Of a stretch of 13,193 bases of DNA, positions 1 through 6,919 are shown piece by piece. Below the pieces are notes generated by a model that was not told the origin of the DNA, made no database searches, and worked only from the letters and a program-made list of their open reading frames with translations. Source of the stretch: Nitrososphaerales archaeon TH1177 (GTDB lineage Archaea; Thermoproteota; Nitrososphaeria; Nitrososphaerales; Nitrososphaeraceae); the NCBI GenBank assembly GCA_014523515.1, contig JAATVJ010000132.1, positions 1 through 13,193 of the forward strand, read 5' to 3'. The position numbers were made by a program, and so were the translations under genes. Positions within the stretch are counted from its first letter, which is position 1. Each line of letters starts with the position of its first letter.

Positions 1-113
1 CTTCCTTTTTATTTTTTAAGAAATTAAAAAACAATTATAAAATAAGATAATAAAATGATATTTATTAATATCTACAGATTTTTAAACCTTGAGACATATT
101 TTTTAATGGCTTT
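1..113. other. A/T-rich leader upstream of nop5
   Basis: No gene can be supported here. The stretch is nearly pure A/T with short T runs near the left edge, which could be the terminator of a gene outside the window. The only functional element I can point to is the TATA-like box at 79-88. Confidence 0.5.
79..88 (+). promoter_or_regulatory. TATA-like box of nop5
   Basis: TTTTTAAACC lies about 30 nt before the nop5 ATG at 114. Archaeal transcription starts about 22-27 nt downstream of the TATA centre, so the transcript should begin within a few bases of the start codon and be leaderless or nearly so. No Shine-Dalgarno sequence precedes the ATG, which agrees. Confidence 0.55.
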
Positions 114-1391
114 ATGTCAGATAATGACATGATGACTAAAAGCTGTACCATGATCTTGTCTGAATTAGGACCATTTGTATTTGAAAGCAAAGACAAGTTT
201 ATTTATTCAAAAAAATTTAAAGATATAATTTCTTCTAATATTCTAATTTCTAATGGTGATTATTCTGAAATACTTGATATTTCTGATAAATTACGTATAT
301 ATGAATCTGTATTTTGTAATGATATGGGACTAATATCCTATCTTCGAAATAATGGAATAAATATTTACATTATGCCTTCTGATAAAATTAAAGAAATTTC
401 AAAAAATAAGCTAAACTACTTTATCCAAGCTGGTTTTGCTGAAAATGAACTGGATGCACATAAACAACTACGAAAATTTGCTCTGGATTTCTCCTCTAGC
501 AAAGTACGACGAATTTCAGAGAAACTTGATCTCCATATCAGTCAATCAATTAATGCTCTTGATGAACTAGATAAAATCATAAATGTAATAGGTGCAAGAC
601 TTCGTGAATGGTATGGATTACATTTTCCAGAACTTGATTATTTAATTCAAAATATTTTTACCTATGCTGAAATTGTTAGATTAGCTGGCAATAGGAACAA
701 TATCAACCTAAATATGCTTAAAAATCTTGGCATAGAAAGCAAAAGAGCAGAAATTATACTTGAAGCTGTTAAAAGAAGTAAAGGTGGTGATATTTTAGAA
801 GAGAATGTGTCTATAATCAAAAAACTTGCTAATGAAGTTATAATGCAAACTGAATTAAGACGAATTCTTGCTAATCAAATTGAAGAATTAATGGAAAAAA
901 TTGCTCCAAATATTAAGGAATTATTAACTGCTACAGTTGGAGCACGATTGATTGCTAAAGCTGGAAGTCTTCAAAAGCTTTCTATAATGCCAGCTAGTAC
1001 TATACAGATAATAGGAGCTGAAAAAGCACTTTTTAGATCTTTAAAAACAGGAGCTCCACCTCCAAAACATGGAATTTTGTTTCAACATCCTATACTACAT
1101 TCGGCGCCAAAATGGCAAAGAGGAAAGATTGCCAGAGCAATTGCTTCAAAGATCGCTATTGCAGCAAGAATAGACCTATTTCGGAAAGGTGAAAAGGATC
1201 AGTATATTTCTGAACAATTGAATAAACGAATATCTGATATCCAAGAAAAATATAAGCAGCCAAAACTGGAAGAACACAAGCCTCCAAGAAAAGAAATAAA
1301 GATGAATTATAATAGAAATCCCAGAAAACGCTTCAATAAATTTAGTAAAAAACATGACAAGAAAAAAAAATTTAAGAGAAATAAATTTTAA
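114..1391 (+). CDS. nop5: C/D box sRNP scaffold protein Nop5 (Nop56/58 homologue)
   Basis: Core scaffold of the archaeal box C/D small RNP. It bridges L7Ae-bound guide sRNA and the methylase fibrillarin to direct 2'-O-methylation of rRNA and tRNA. The 425-aa protein has the family layout: an N-terminal fibrillarin-binding part (about 1-120), a coiled-coil region beginning near GARLREWYGLHFPEL (160-174), then the Nop domain with GARLIAKAGSL (277-287), IGAEKALFRSLKTG (about 300-313), PPKHGILFQHP and GKIARAIASKIAIAARID (337-354). The last 40 residues form a highly basic Lys/Arg tail, usual for this family and probably RNA-binding. The ATG at 114 fits the TATA-like box; an ATG at 106 is in another frame and stops at 132. 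The fibrillarin gene follows 84 bp downstream on the same strand, the common archaeal pairing. L7Ae is not in the window. Confidence 0.96.
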   Translation: MSDNDMMTKSCTMILSELGPFVFESKDKFIYSKKFKDIISSNILISNGDYSEILDISDKLRIYESVFCNDMGLISYLRNNGINIYIMPSDKIKEISKNKLNYFIQAGFAENELDAHKQLRKFALDFSSSKVRRISEKLDLHISQSINALDELDKIINVIGARLREWYGLHFPELDYLIQNIFTYAEIVRLAGNRNNINLNMLKNLGIESKRAEIILEAVKRSKGGDILEENVSIIKKLANEVIMQTELRRILANQIEELMEKIAPNIKELLTATVGARLIAKAGSLQKLSIMPASTIQIIGAEKALFRSLKTGAPPPKHGILFQHPILHSAPKWQRGKIARAIASKIAIAARIDLFRKGEKDQYISEQLNKRISDIQEKYKQPKLEEHKPPRKEIKMNYNRNPRKRFNKFSKKHDKKKKFKRNKF

Positions 1392-1403
1392 TTAAAAATT
1401 ATA

Positions 1404-1413
1404 TTTTCTTTTT
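1404..1413 (+). terminator. Possible T-rich terminator after nop5
   Basis: A TTTTCTTTTT tract begins 12 nt after the nop5 stop. Archaeal RNA polymerase terminates at oligo-T tracts without needing a hairpin, so partial termination is plausible before flpA, which has its own TATA-like box. The tract is short, and read-through into flpA is equally possible. Confidence 0.3.
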
Positions 1414-1431
1414 AGAAAAAATCATTGTATG

Positions 1432-1444
1432 TTATATTTAAATA
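1432..1444 (+). promoter_or_regulatory. TATA-like box of flpA
   Basis: TTATATTTAAATA is centred about 38 nt before the flpA ATG at 1476. That predicts a start site near 1463 and a leader of roughly a dozen nucleotides. It suggests flpA can be transcribed separately from nop5. Confidence 0.4.
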
Positions 1445-1475
1445 TCAATTAACAATCATTCATTTCTGTATCTAG

Positions 1476-2237
1476 ATGAAAAATACTATTAACAGTACTG
1501 ATCAAAATGAATTATTATTATTATCTTCATCTTCTGCAAATGATTTTAATAATGACTTTGATGGTTACAAATGGGTCAATTTTAATGGCCAAAAAAATTT
1601 AGCTACATTGAATTTAATCAAAGGGAATGTGGTATATAACGAAAAACTAATACTAATAGATAAGGAAGAATATAGACTCTGGGATCCATTTAGAAGTAAA
1701 CTTGCTGCAGCTTTAATTAAAGGTCTAAGAAATCTCCCTATAAAAAATAAAACAAAAGTACTTTATTTAGGTGCATCTACAGGAACTACAGTTAGCCATA
1801 TTTCTGATATTATAGGAAATTCAGGGGTAATTTTTGCAATAGAGTCATCTATTAGAGTGGCCCGAGAACTTATAGAAAATGTTGCATCAAAAAGAGAAAA
1901 TATAATACCAATAATAGAAGATGCAAGAAAACCATTATCCTATTTTTCTACATACGGTGAAGTCGATGTTGTATATTGTGATATTGCACAACCTGATCAA
2001 ACTGAAATAGCAATAAACAATTGTAAAATCTTTCTTAAAGATGGTGGTAAAATATTGCTGGTAGTTAAGACACGAAGTATAGATGTGACTCAAGATCCAA
2101 AAACAATTATACTTCAAGAAGCAAACAAACTTGAAAATAGTGGATTTAATATAGAACAAATTATATATCTTGATCCTTATGATAAAGATCATGGATTAAT
2201 ACATGCCACATATATAGCCTATCAAATAAATTCATAA
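1476..2237 (+). CDS. flpA: Fibrillarin-like rRNA/tRNA 2'-O-methyltransferase
   Basis: Catalytic subunit of the C/D box RNP: transfers methyl from S-adenosylmethionine to ribose 2'-OH at sites chosen by guide sRNA. The 253-aa protein carries the fibrillarin hallmarks in order: LWDPFRSKLAAAL (68-80), SAM-binding loop YLGASTGTT (97-105), an acidic strand end AIESS (121-125), CDIAQPDQ (168-175), VKTRSIDVT (197-205) and YDKDHGLIHATY near the C terminus. The Lys in RSKL, the Asp in CDIAQP, the Lys in VKTRS and the His in KDHG match the conserved Lys-Asp-Lys-His catalytic set of the family. The first 28 or so residues are a Ser/Asn-rich extension that typical archaeal fibrillarins lack; a shorter start is not obvious because the next Met is absent. 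The gene pairs with nop5 upstream, and its 3' end overlaps convergent rnhB by 16 nt. Confidence 0.96.
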   Translation: MKNTINSTDQNELLLLSSSSANDFNNDFDGYKWVNFNGQKNLATLNLIKGNVVYNEKLILIDKEEYRLWDPFRSKLAAALIKGLRNLPIKNKTKVLYLGASTGTTVSHISDIIGNSGVIFAIESSIRVARELIENVASKRENIIPIIEDARKPLSYFSTYGEVDVVYCDIAQPDQTEIAINNCKIFLKDGGKILLVVKTRSIDVTQDPKTIILQEANKLENSGFNIEQIIYLDPYDKDHGLIHATYIAYQINS

Positions 2238-2908
2238 ATCTTGCCTTGTCTGCAAGTTATTTCTCTTATAGGCCTCCATGATTTTCGTACAAAATTTGGA
2301 AATTCTTTATATTCCTTAATCCAATTTTTTATAAAATACATAGTCTTTTTATCAGATGGATAACCACTTCCAATATTTTGAAAAATTCCTTCCAAAATTT
2401 GAATCTCTCTATCTCTTGTTACTTTTGCAATTATTGATGCTGCAGATACAACGGGATTTATTCTGTCTGCCTTATGCATGGCAATGATTTTAATGTTATT
2501 TTTTAAATTTAAATTTGATTTAAGGTAATTTGTATATCTATCGATATTGATATCGCATGAATCCACATAGGCAATATCTGCAGAGATATGTTTAATAATT
2601 GATGACATTATTATCCCTTCTAATTTATTTAATTTTTTTTGATATACATTCTCATCAATAGTCTTACAATCAAGTTTGTATATACATACAAATTCTGAAA
2701 CATCTAAAATTTTATCAAATAGAAAACTTCTCTTATTCTTGGTTAAAGCTTTTGAGTCTCTTACTCCAATATCCTCCAATTTTTTGATATTGGTTTTTTT
2801 GATACTTATACCAGCTATTACCATAGGACCTATAACTGACCCTCTTCCAGCTTCATCAATTCCGCATATCAGCAAATTATTATATCTAATTAATTTACTG
2901 CCATACAT
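2222..2908 (-). CDS. rnhB: Ribonuclease HII
   Basis: Cleaves the RNA strand of RNA:DNA hybrids; it removes primers and single misincorporated ribonucleotides from DNA in the cytoplasm. The 228-aa protein has the full type-2 RNase H pattern: GIDEAGRGSVIGPMV (16-30, catalytic D18 and E19), VRDSKALT (49-56), YVDSCD (114-119, catalytic D116) and HKADRINPVVSAASIIAKVTRD (145 onward, catalytic D148). SGYPSD (about 191-196) is the family's GYPSD segment. Length is normal for archaea. The ATG at 2908 lies about 25 nt from a TATA-like TTTAACC on the minus strand, predicting a leaderless transcript. The gene ends inside the last codons of flpA on the opposite strand and is divergent from trm1. Confidence 0.96.
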   Translation of the reverse strand: MYGSKLIRYNNLLICGIDEAGRGSVIGPMVIAGISIKKTNIKKLEDIGVRDSKALTKNKRSFLFDKILDVSEFVCIYKLDCKTIDENVYQKKLNKLEGIIMSSIIKHISADIAYVDSCDINIDRYTNYLKSNLNLKNNIKIIAMHKADRINPVVSAASIIAKVTRDREIQILEGIFQNIGSGYPSDKKTMYFIKNWIKEYKEFPNFVRKSWRPIREITCRQGKIYEFI

Positions 2909-2927
2909 TAAAATTTCTATACAAATA

Positions 2928-2940
2928 AAGGTTAAACCAA
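2928..2940. promoter_or_regulatory. Shared, near-symmetric TATA-like element between rnhB and trm1
   Basis: AGGTTAAACCAA contains GGTTAAACC, symmetric apart from its central base. Read on the minus strand as GGTTTAACC it sits about 25 nt before the rnhB ATG. Read on the plus strand it would start transcription near 2957, upstream of the trm1 ATG at 2999. A single element could therefore serve both directions; I infer this from spacing alone. Confidence 0.35.
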
Positions 2941-2998
2941 AAGAAAATGAAGAATGGTAATTATAGGCTTAATTCTATTATTATATTTATTAAAAAGT

Positions 2999-4180
2999 AT
3001 GGATAATTTTATACAGATTGTAGAAGGTCAAACAAAATTACTTGTTCCTAAAAATTCTCTAGATGTCAAAGTTCCACCCCATTATCCTGCTTTTTTCAAT
3101 CCTCTTGCAAGTTTAAATAGAGATTTATCGATTTATCTTTATAATATTTTTTTAGATGAATATTACAATAAAAAAAATACTCAAATAACCTTTGCCGATG
3201 CATTTGGTGGAATCGGTTCTAGAGGTATCCGAGTAGCAGTTGAAGTGCCAAAAGTTTCCCAAATTTATATAAATGATATTAATGAATTGGCTATAACAGC
3301 TGCAAAAGAGTCAGCATTACTAAACAATGTCAATGAAAAGTGTTTTTTTTCAATAAATGAAGTATGTAAATTTCTCATTTCTAGGCCAACAGAAAGAAAC
3401 AAAAGATTTGCTATAATTGATTTGGATCCATTTGGAAGTCCTTCGCCTTTTATTGACTGTGTTTTACGCTCTATTGAAGATGAAGGATTGATTTCTATTA
3501 CAGCAACCGATACTGCTGTTTTAAGTGGAATCTATCAAACTGTATGTCTTAGAAAGTATTTTGGACTATCTATTAACAATACTTATTCAAATGAAGTTGC
3601 TATACGCTTATTAATATCTTCAATAGCATTGATTGGTGCAAGGTTAGGAATATCTCTGTCTCCTATTTTTGTTAATTCAAATAGGCATTATTTTCGTGTA
3701 TTTCTTAAAATATCATTAAGTAATTCAGAAGCTAATAAGGTTTTTGATAATCTAGGATATATACGACACTGTTTTAGATGTGGTGATAGAAATCTTACCT
3801 ATATTTATTCACATGATTTATGTCCAAAGTGTAGTGGTAAATTTAATATTGCTGGTCAGCTATGGATAGGGAAGTTATTTGATAAAAATGTTATATCCAA
3901 TTTGTTAAAAAAATATTTTTTAGATGATTTAAAGAATGATAAAAAGAATAAACAAATTAAACAAATATTCAATATTAGTTTAGAGGAACTAGATAATATT
4001 CCATATTACTTTTCAGTAGATGAAATAGGTTCTATGCTTAAAGCTAGTCCTAAAAAATTAAATGAGATTATCGATAAGATAATTAGTTCAGGTTATCTTG
4101 CATCAAGAACAATTTTTCGTTCGACAGGCTTGAAAACCAATGCTTCAATGTCTAATATTTTATCAATACTAAAGAATTAG
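2999..4180 (+). CDS. trm1: tRNA (guanine(26)-N2)-dimethyltransferase Trm1
   Basis: Methylates N2 of G26 in tRNA using S-adenosylmethionine. From the ATG at 2999 the product is 393 aa, normal for archaeal Trm1. Visible motifs: N-terminal VEGQTKLLVPK, then FFNPLASLNRDLS, the SAM-binding ADAFGGIGSRGIR (66-78), the catalytic IDLDPFGSPSPF (about 140-151), TATDTAVLSG, and a zinc-site pair CFRCG (258-262) and CPKC (275-278) in the C-terminal domain. An in-frame ATG at 2954 would add 15 hydrophobic residues (MVIIGLILLLYLLKS) that no soluble Trm1 should have. The shorter start aligns with the usual family beginning (short stretch, then EG-x-T/A-K-x-x-x-P), so I chose 2999. It lies downstream of divergent rnhB, continuing the RNA-modification theme of this region. 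Confidence 0.94.
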   Translation: MDNFIQIVEGQTKLLVPKNSLDVKVPPHYPAFFNPLASLNRDLSIYLYNIFLDEYYNKKNTQITFADAFGGIGSRGIRVAVEVPKVSQIYINDINELAITAAKESALLNNVNEKCFFSINEVCKFLISRPTERNKRFAIIDLDPFGSPSPFIDCVLRSIEDEGLISITATDTAVLSGIYQTVCLRKYFGLSINNTYSNEVAIRLLISSIALIGARLGISLSPIFVNSNRHYFRVFLKISLSNSEANKVFDNLGYIRHCFRCGDRNLTYIYSHDLCPKCSGKFNIAGQLWIGKLFDKNVISNLLKKYFLDDLKNDKKNKQIKQIFNISLEELDNIPYYFSVDEIGSMLKASPKKLNEIIDKIISSGYLASRTIFRSTGLKTNASMSNILSILKN

Positions 4181-4482
4181 GCTGTTAAATTCTTGGAAAT
4201 AAATAAACTCTAATGCTATTATTTATATTGCTTTTTATATACATTATTTCAAAAAATTGGAGAGAAGTAATTTCAATTATCATATGATAATGAAAATCAT
4301 GTACTTTTATGATAATTATAATTTCTTTTATAAGTATAATAATAAATTATATCACAAGAGCTTAAAGTATAATTACCTATTATTTAAAAATTTTATCTTA
4401 TTGTTTCTCTATATATTTAGATGTTGTAATTTTACATTTAGAAATTTAAAGAAGATATCTATAATGGTGGTGGTATATTTCA
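4181..4482. other. Gap between trm1 and the ABC ATPase gene
   Basis: This 302-bp stretch is extremely A/T-rich. A 77-codon frame starting at a TTG (4257) runs to 4490, but its product is Tyr/Asn/Phe/Lys-rich low-complexity sequence, as random A/T DNA encodes, and it runs into the next gene, so I do not call it. The only elements I can suggest are a TATA-like AAATTTAAAG at 4442-4451 and a GGTGGTGG run at 4466-4473, both placed to serve the ATPase gene. Confidence 0.5.
4442..4473 (+). promoter_or_regulatory. Putative TATA-like box and ribosome-binding stretch of the ABC ATPase gene
   Basis: AAATTTAAAG (4442-4451) is followed by GGTGGTGG (4466-4473), which ends 9 nt before the TTG start at 4483. 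The G-rich run can pair with the anti-Shine-Dalgarno end of 16S rRNA and supports the TTG as start. The predicted transcription start falls close to the G-run, so it may be only partly in the message. Confidence 0.35.
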
Positions 4483-5277
4483 TTGGTTAAATTAGAAATA
4501 AAAAACGTTACTAAATCATTCTACAGAAGTGATGGAAAACAATCAACGCTAATTAATGCCATTGAAAATATTAATCTATCCGTAAATGATGGTGAATTCG
4601 TTTGTCTTGTCGGCCCATCTGGTTGTGGAAAGTCTACTCTTCTCAACATACTGGCAGGATTGGATAATCCAACACAAGGACAAGTAATATTAAATGGTCG
4701 ACAAATCACTGGAACCGGACCAGACAGAATAATGGTTTTTCAAGAGAATGCTTTGTTTCCTTGGATGAAAGTGATAGATAATGTAGAATTCGGATTAAAA
4801 ATAGCTAAAGTTGAAAAACTAAAGAGGAGAGAAATAGCGATGCAATATCTCGATATGATGCAATTAAAAAAATTTGCAGAAGCATACGTATATCAACTTT
4901 CTGGAGGTATGAAACAAAGAGTTTCAATAGCACGAGCTTTAGTTTTAGACCCCGAAGTATTACTTATGGATGAACCCTTTGCTGCATTGGATTCTCAAAC
5001 TCGTGATTTATTATTAGTTGAATTACAATTAATTTGGGCTAAAACAAAAAAAACAATTATTTTTGTTACACATAATATTATAGAATCTGTTTGTCTTGGC
5101 GATAGAGTCATAGTATTTACTAATAGACCAGGAAAAATAAAAAAAGATATAAAAATCGAACATAGAAGACCTAGGCTAACAGAAGACGATAGCCTTAAAG
5201 ATTTTCAAAGGCAGGTTCTTTATGAATTAAGATCAGAGATTGTTCATTCACGAAAAGAAAAGAGTGATTTATCTTAA
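4483..5277 (+). CDS. ABC transporter ATP-binding protein, nitrate/sulfonate/taurine type
   Basis: Cytoplasmic ATPase of an importer. All nucleotide-binding elements are intact in 264 aa: Walker A GPSGCGKST (44-52), Q-loop in VFQENALFPW (85-94), signature LSGGMKQR (139-146), Walker B LLMDEPFAALD (160-170) and H-loop FVTHN (194-198). The string PDRIMVFQENALFPW followed by VIDNVEFGL is typical of the SsuB/TauB/NrtD group (sulfonate, taurine, nitrate, and possibly thiamine precursor or bicarbonate importers), but the substrate cannot be read from the ATPase. Start is TTG: no in-frame ATG precedes it, and MVKLEIKNVTKSF is the normal family opening. No permease or binding-protein gene is adjacent: trm1 lies before it and a minus-strand gene overlaps its last 9 nt. 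Its partners must be elsewhere, or it serves a remote transporter. Confidence 0.9.
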   Translation: MVKLEIKNVTKSFYRSDGKQSTLINAIENINLSVNDGEFVCLVGPSGCGKSTLLNILAGLDNPTQGQVILNGRQITGTGPDRIMVFQENALFPWMKVIDNVEFGLKIAKVEKLKRREIAMQYLDMMQLKKFAEAYVYQLSGGMKQRVSIARALVLDPEVLLMDEPFAALDSQTRDLLLVELQLIWAKTKKTIIFVTHNIIESVCLGDRVIVFTNRPGKIKKDIKIEHRRPRLTEDDSLKDFQRQVLYELRSEIVHSRKEKSDLS

Positions 5278-6030
5278 CTCTTTTAATATTTCTGTTGCCA
5301 ATGCAAAATGATTTGGCGAAGTAAGTAAAACCTCATCTGCAATCTTGCCACAATTTCTAATAAATTCTATAGGTTCTTTTTCATATTCTTGCCAATTAAG
5401 GCCTATTAGCTCTGCTGATCTTTTATTCTTTTGTGAAGGAAGCATTATACATGCGATTACCTTAATATCAAAAGGCTTAATTATATCTATTATATTCTCT
5501 AGATCTTTTAATGATTCAATCGATTGAGTTACAAAGGCATAAGGCTTTGCATCAATCTTTCTTTGAATAGTATTAATATTTCTTATTTTATTTGGAATTG
5601 ATAGATTTAGTTTTATATATTTTTTAAACTCTTGAGAATTGAGCAGATTAACTACTCTACTCGGTTTTAATAGATTGTGAGTTCCTAAATCGTCTCTAGG
5701 CTGATCTCCAAGCAAAATAAGTAAACTCTCAATATTGTATAATATGGAATCAGAAATAATTTGATACATAGATGTCAAATTTCTATCTCTTGTTCTTATA
5801 CTACATGAAATCTTTATTCCATCATTATATTTTTTTATTATGTTAGCCATAGTAATACTTGAGATTCTTGGAATTCCTAGTACTGAATCAGTGAAATGAA
5901 TAGAATGGCTATATTCATTAAGTGTCTTCACTTTTTTTTTAACATTATCTATATCATCTAAAAGATTTGAATAACTAAAGTAATCTTTAGGCAATATTTT
6001 TGGTGGGTTTAATTCATAATTAATTATCAA
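5269..6030 (-). CDS. Methylenetetrahydrofolate reductase-like protein (MetF family)
   Basis: Probably a TIM-barrel flavoenzyme that reduces a methylene-C1-pterin to the methyl form for methionine synthesis; the archaeal carrier could be H4folate or H4methanopterin. Motifs in 253 aa: YELNPPK (5-11), whose E6 fits the catalytic Glu of the E-x-x-PPK motif; HFTDSVLGIPRISS (45-58), matching the family D-x-x-x-G-x-x-R-x-S segment; TRDRNLTSM (80-88); LLILLGDQP (103-111), with D109 as in the flavin-contacting L-x-GD motif; and FVTQSIES (166-173). It is shorter than the roughly 290-aa bacterial enzymes. Start is TTG at 6030, directly preceded by an in-frame TAG, so it cannot extend upstream. Family membership looks solid; substrate and electron donor are unproven. 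It is divergent from the Nudix gene and overlaps the ABC ATPase gene tail to tail by 9 nt. Confidence 0.8.
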   Translation of the reverse strand: MIINYELNPPKILPKDYFSYSNLLDDIDNVKKKVKTLNEYSHSIHFTDSVLGIPRISSITMANIIKKYNDGIKISCSIRTRDRNLTSMYQIISDSILYNIESLLILLGDQPRDDLGTHNLLKPSRVVNLLNSQEFKKYIKLNLSIPNKIRNINTIQRKIDAKPYAFVTQSIESLKDLENIIDIIKPFDIKVIACIMLPSQKNKRSAELIGLNWQEYEKEPIEFIRNCGKIADEVLLTSPNHFALATEILKELR

Positions 6031-6060
6031 CTAGTATCATTTAATTTTCATCTCTTGGAG

Positions 6061-6070
6061 TATAAAATAC
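6061..6070 (-). promoter_or_regulatory. TATA-like box of the metF-like gene
   Basis: Read on the minus strand the sequence is GTATTTTATA, centred about 35 nt before the TTG start at 6030. It predicts a transcription start near 6040, which coincides with an out-of-frame ATG (6040-6038). Confidence 0.4.
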
Positions 6071-6162
6071 AACTGATTTATTCACAGTATTATCAAATAT
6101 CTAATTGTTTTTCATCTTTTATTTATTATTTTAACTGTTATTGAATTATTTAATACATATAA

Positions 6163-6174
6163 TTTTAAAATATA
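6163..6174 (+). promoter_or_regulatory. TATA-like box of the Nudix gene
   Basis: TTTTAAAATATA is centred about 26 nt before the TTG at 6194, the spacing expected when transcription begins at the start codon itself. It supports a leaderless message beginning with TTG. Confidence 0.5.
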
Positions 6175-6193
6175 TTATATCTATCTTATATTA

Positions 6194-6766
6194 TTGGATA
6201 TCAATAAAAGCCAATTCGTAAAAAAGATTATTCCTAGACTTTCATCTCCTATCAATATTGATATTCAATTATTAAAATCTACTGGGTATACTCTTTCGTC
6301 TGTTCTTATAATAATTCACTTTACAAATCTTAAACCAAAAATTATTTTAACAAAGAGAAGCCCTCTATTGAAGTACCATAAAAATGAAATTTCTTTTCCA
6401 GGAGGAACATTCAAAGAAACAGATGCTTCATTAATAAATACTGCAATTAGAGAAACAAAAGAAGAGATAGGACTAGAAATTTCTTCCAATGAAATTATGG
6501 GATGTTTCCAAACTGTTAGAACATTAACTTCTCACTATGCAATAATTCCTTTTATTACTTTTCAGAATAGGATACGACAAACTAATTTATTCATGGATGA
6601 AGTCTCAAATATATTGGACATTCCAGTATTTGATTTATTTGAGAGCCTTGATAGTAATTTTAATTATCAAAATTTTACTAATTCATATTTATTTAGATAT
6701 AATAACGAAATAATATGGGGAGCGACAGCAAGAATTTTAAAACAAATAAGAGATTGCTTTTATTGA
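6194..6766 (+). CDS. Nudix hydrolase, CoA pyrophosphatase-like
   Basis: Likely hydrolyses a nucleoside diphosphate linked to another moiety, with coenzyme A or its derivatives as the family-based guess. The 190-aa protein contains a Nudix box from G70-G71 to G93-L94, ending in RETKEEIGL (86-94) with metal-binding E90 and E91. The preceding LTKRSPLLKYHKNEISFPGG resembles the CoA-pyrophosphatase signature (LLT-x-R-S-x3-R-x3-G-x-I-x-FPGG), but the signature Arg is Lys and the Gly is Asn. The later IWGATARIL (174-182) is also typical of that subgroup. Start is TTG; no ATG precedes it in frame, the next internal Met is past residue 100, and the TATA-like box spacing fits. Family assignment is firm; CoA specificity is moderate because of the altered signature. 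Confidence 0.86.
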   Translation: MDINKSQFVKKIIPRLSSPINIDIQLLKSTGYTLSSVLIIIHFTNLKPKIILTKRSPLLKYHKNEISFPGGTFKETDASLINTAIRETKEEIGLEISSNEIMGCFQTVRTLTSHYAIIPFITFQNRIRQTNLFMDEVSNILDIPVFDLFESLDSNFNYQNFTNSYLFRYNNEIIWGATARILKQIRDCFY

Positions 6767-6919
6767 TATTTTAAAAAGATGTTATTATTAGTTTTTTATT
6801 TTTAATGGTATTTCATCTGTTGATGATGCTGTAGACAAAAGAGGGGTGAATAATTTTTTTGTAAATAATTAACAATGGTAAGTATAATGTAATAATAAAT
6901 TAAAACATTGAAATCTAAT
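6767..6919. other. Gap after the Nudix gene, with a less A/T-rich island
   Basis: No gene of useful length is present. A less A/T-rich island (about 6807-6850) holds TTGATGATGCTGTAGAC and an orphan Shine-Dalgarno-like GGGGTGA (6843-6849) with no start codon at a suitable distance. AATAAATTAAAA near 6893-6905 is placed to be the TATA-like box for the small ORF at 6920. Together with that ORF and the ubiD promoter region, this fills the 450-bp interval between Nudix and ubiD. Confidence 0.4.

Noticed and set aside
2676..2960. 94-codon plus-strand frame over rnhB
   Set aside because: Antisense shadow of the conserved N-terminal half of RNase HII.
4257..4490. 77-codon plus-strand frame starting with TTG
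   Set aside because: Product is low-complexity Tyr/Asn/Phe/Lys sequence expected from random A/T DNA, with no domain and overlap into the ABC ATPase gene.
6820..6835. TTGATGATG as the C box of a C/D guide RNA
   Set aside because: The base before TGATGA is not a purine, and I could not find a CTGA D box or D'/C' pair at a suitable distance.
6857..6870. TTTGTAAATAATT shared with the end of the thioesterase gene (about 9206-9219)
   Set aside because: A short A/T-rich match of this kind is expected by chance in this composition; no flanking similarity.
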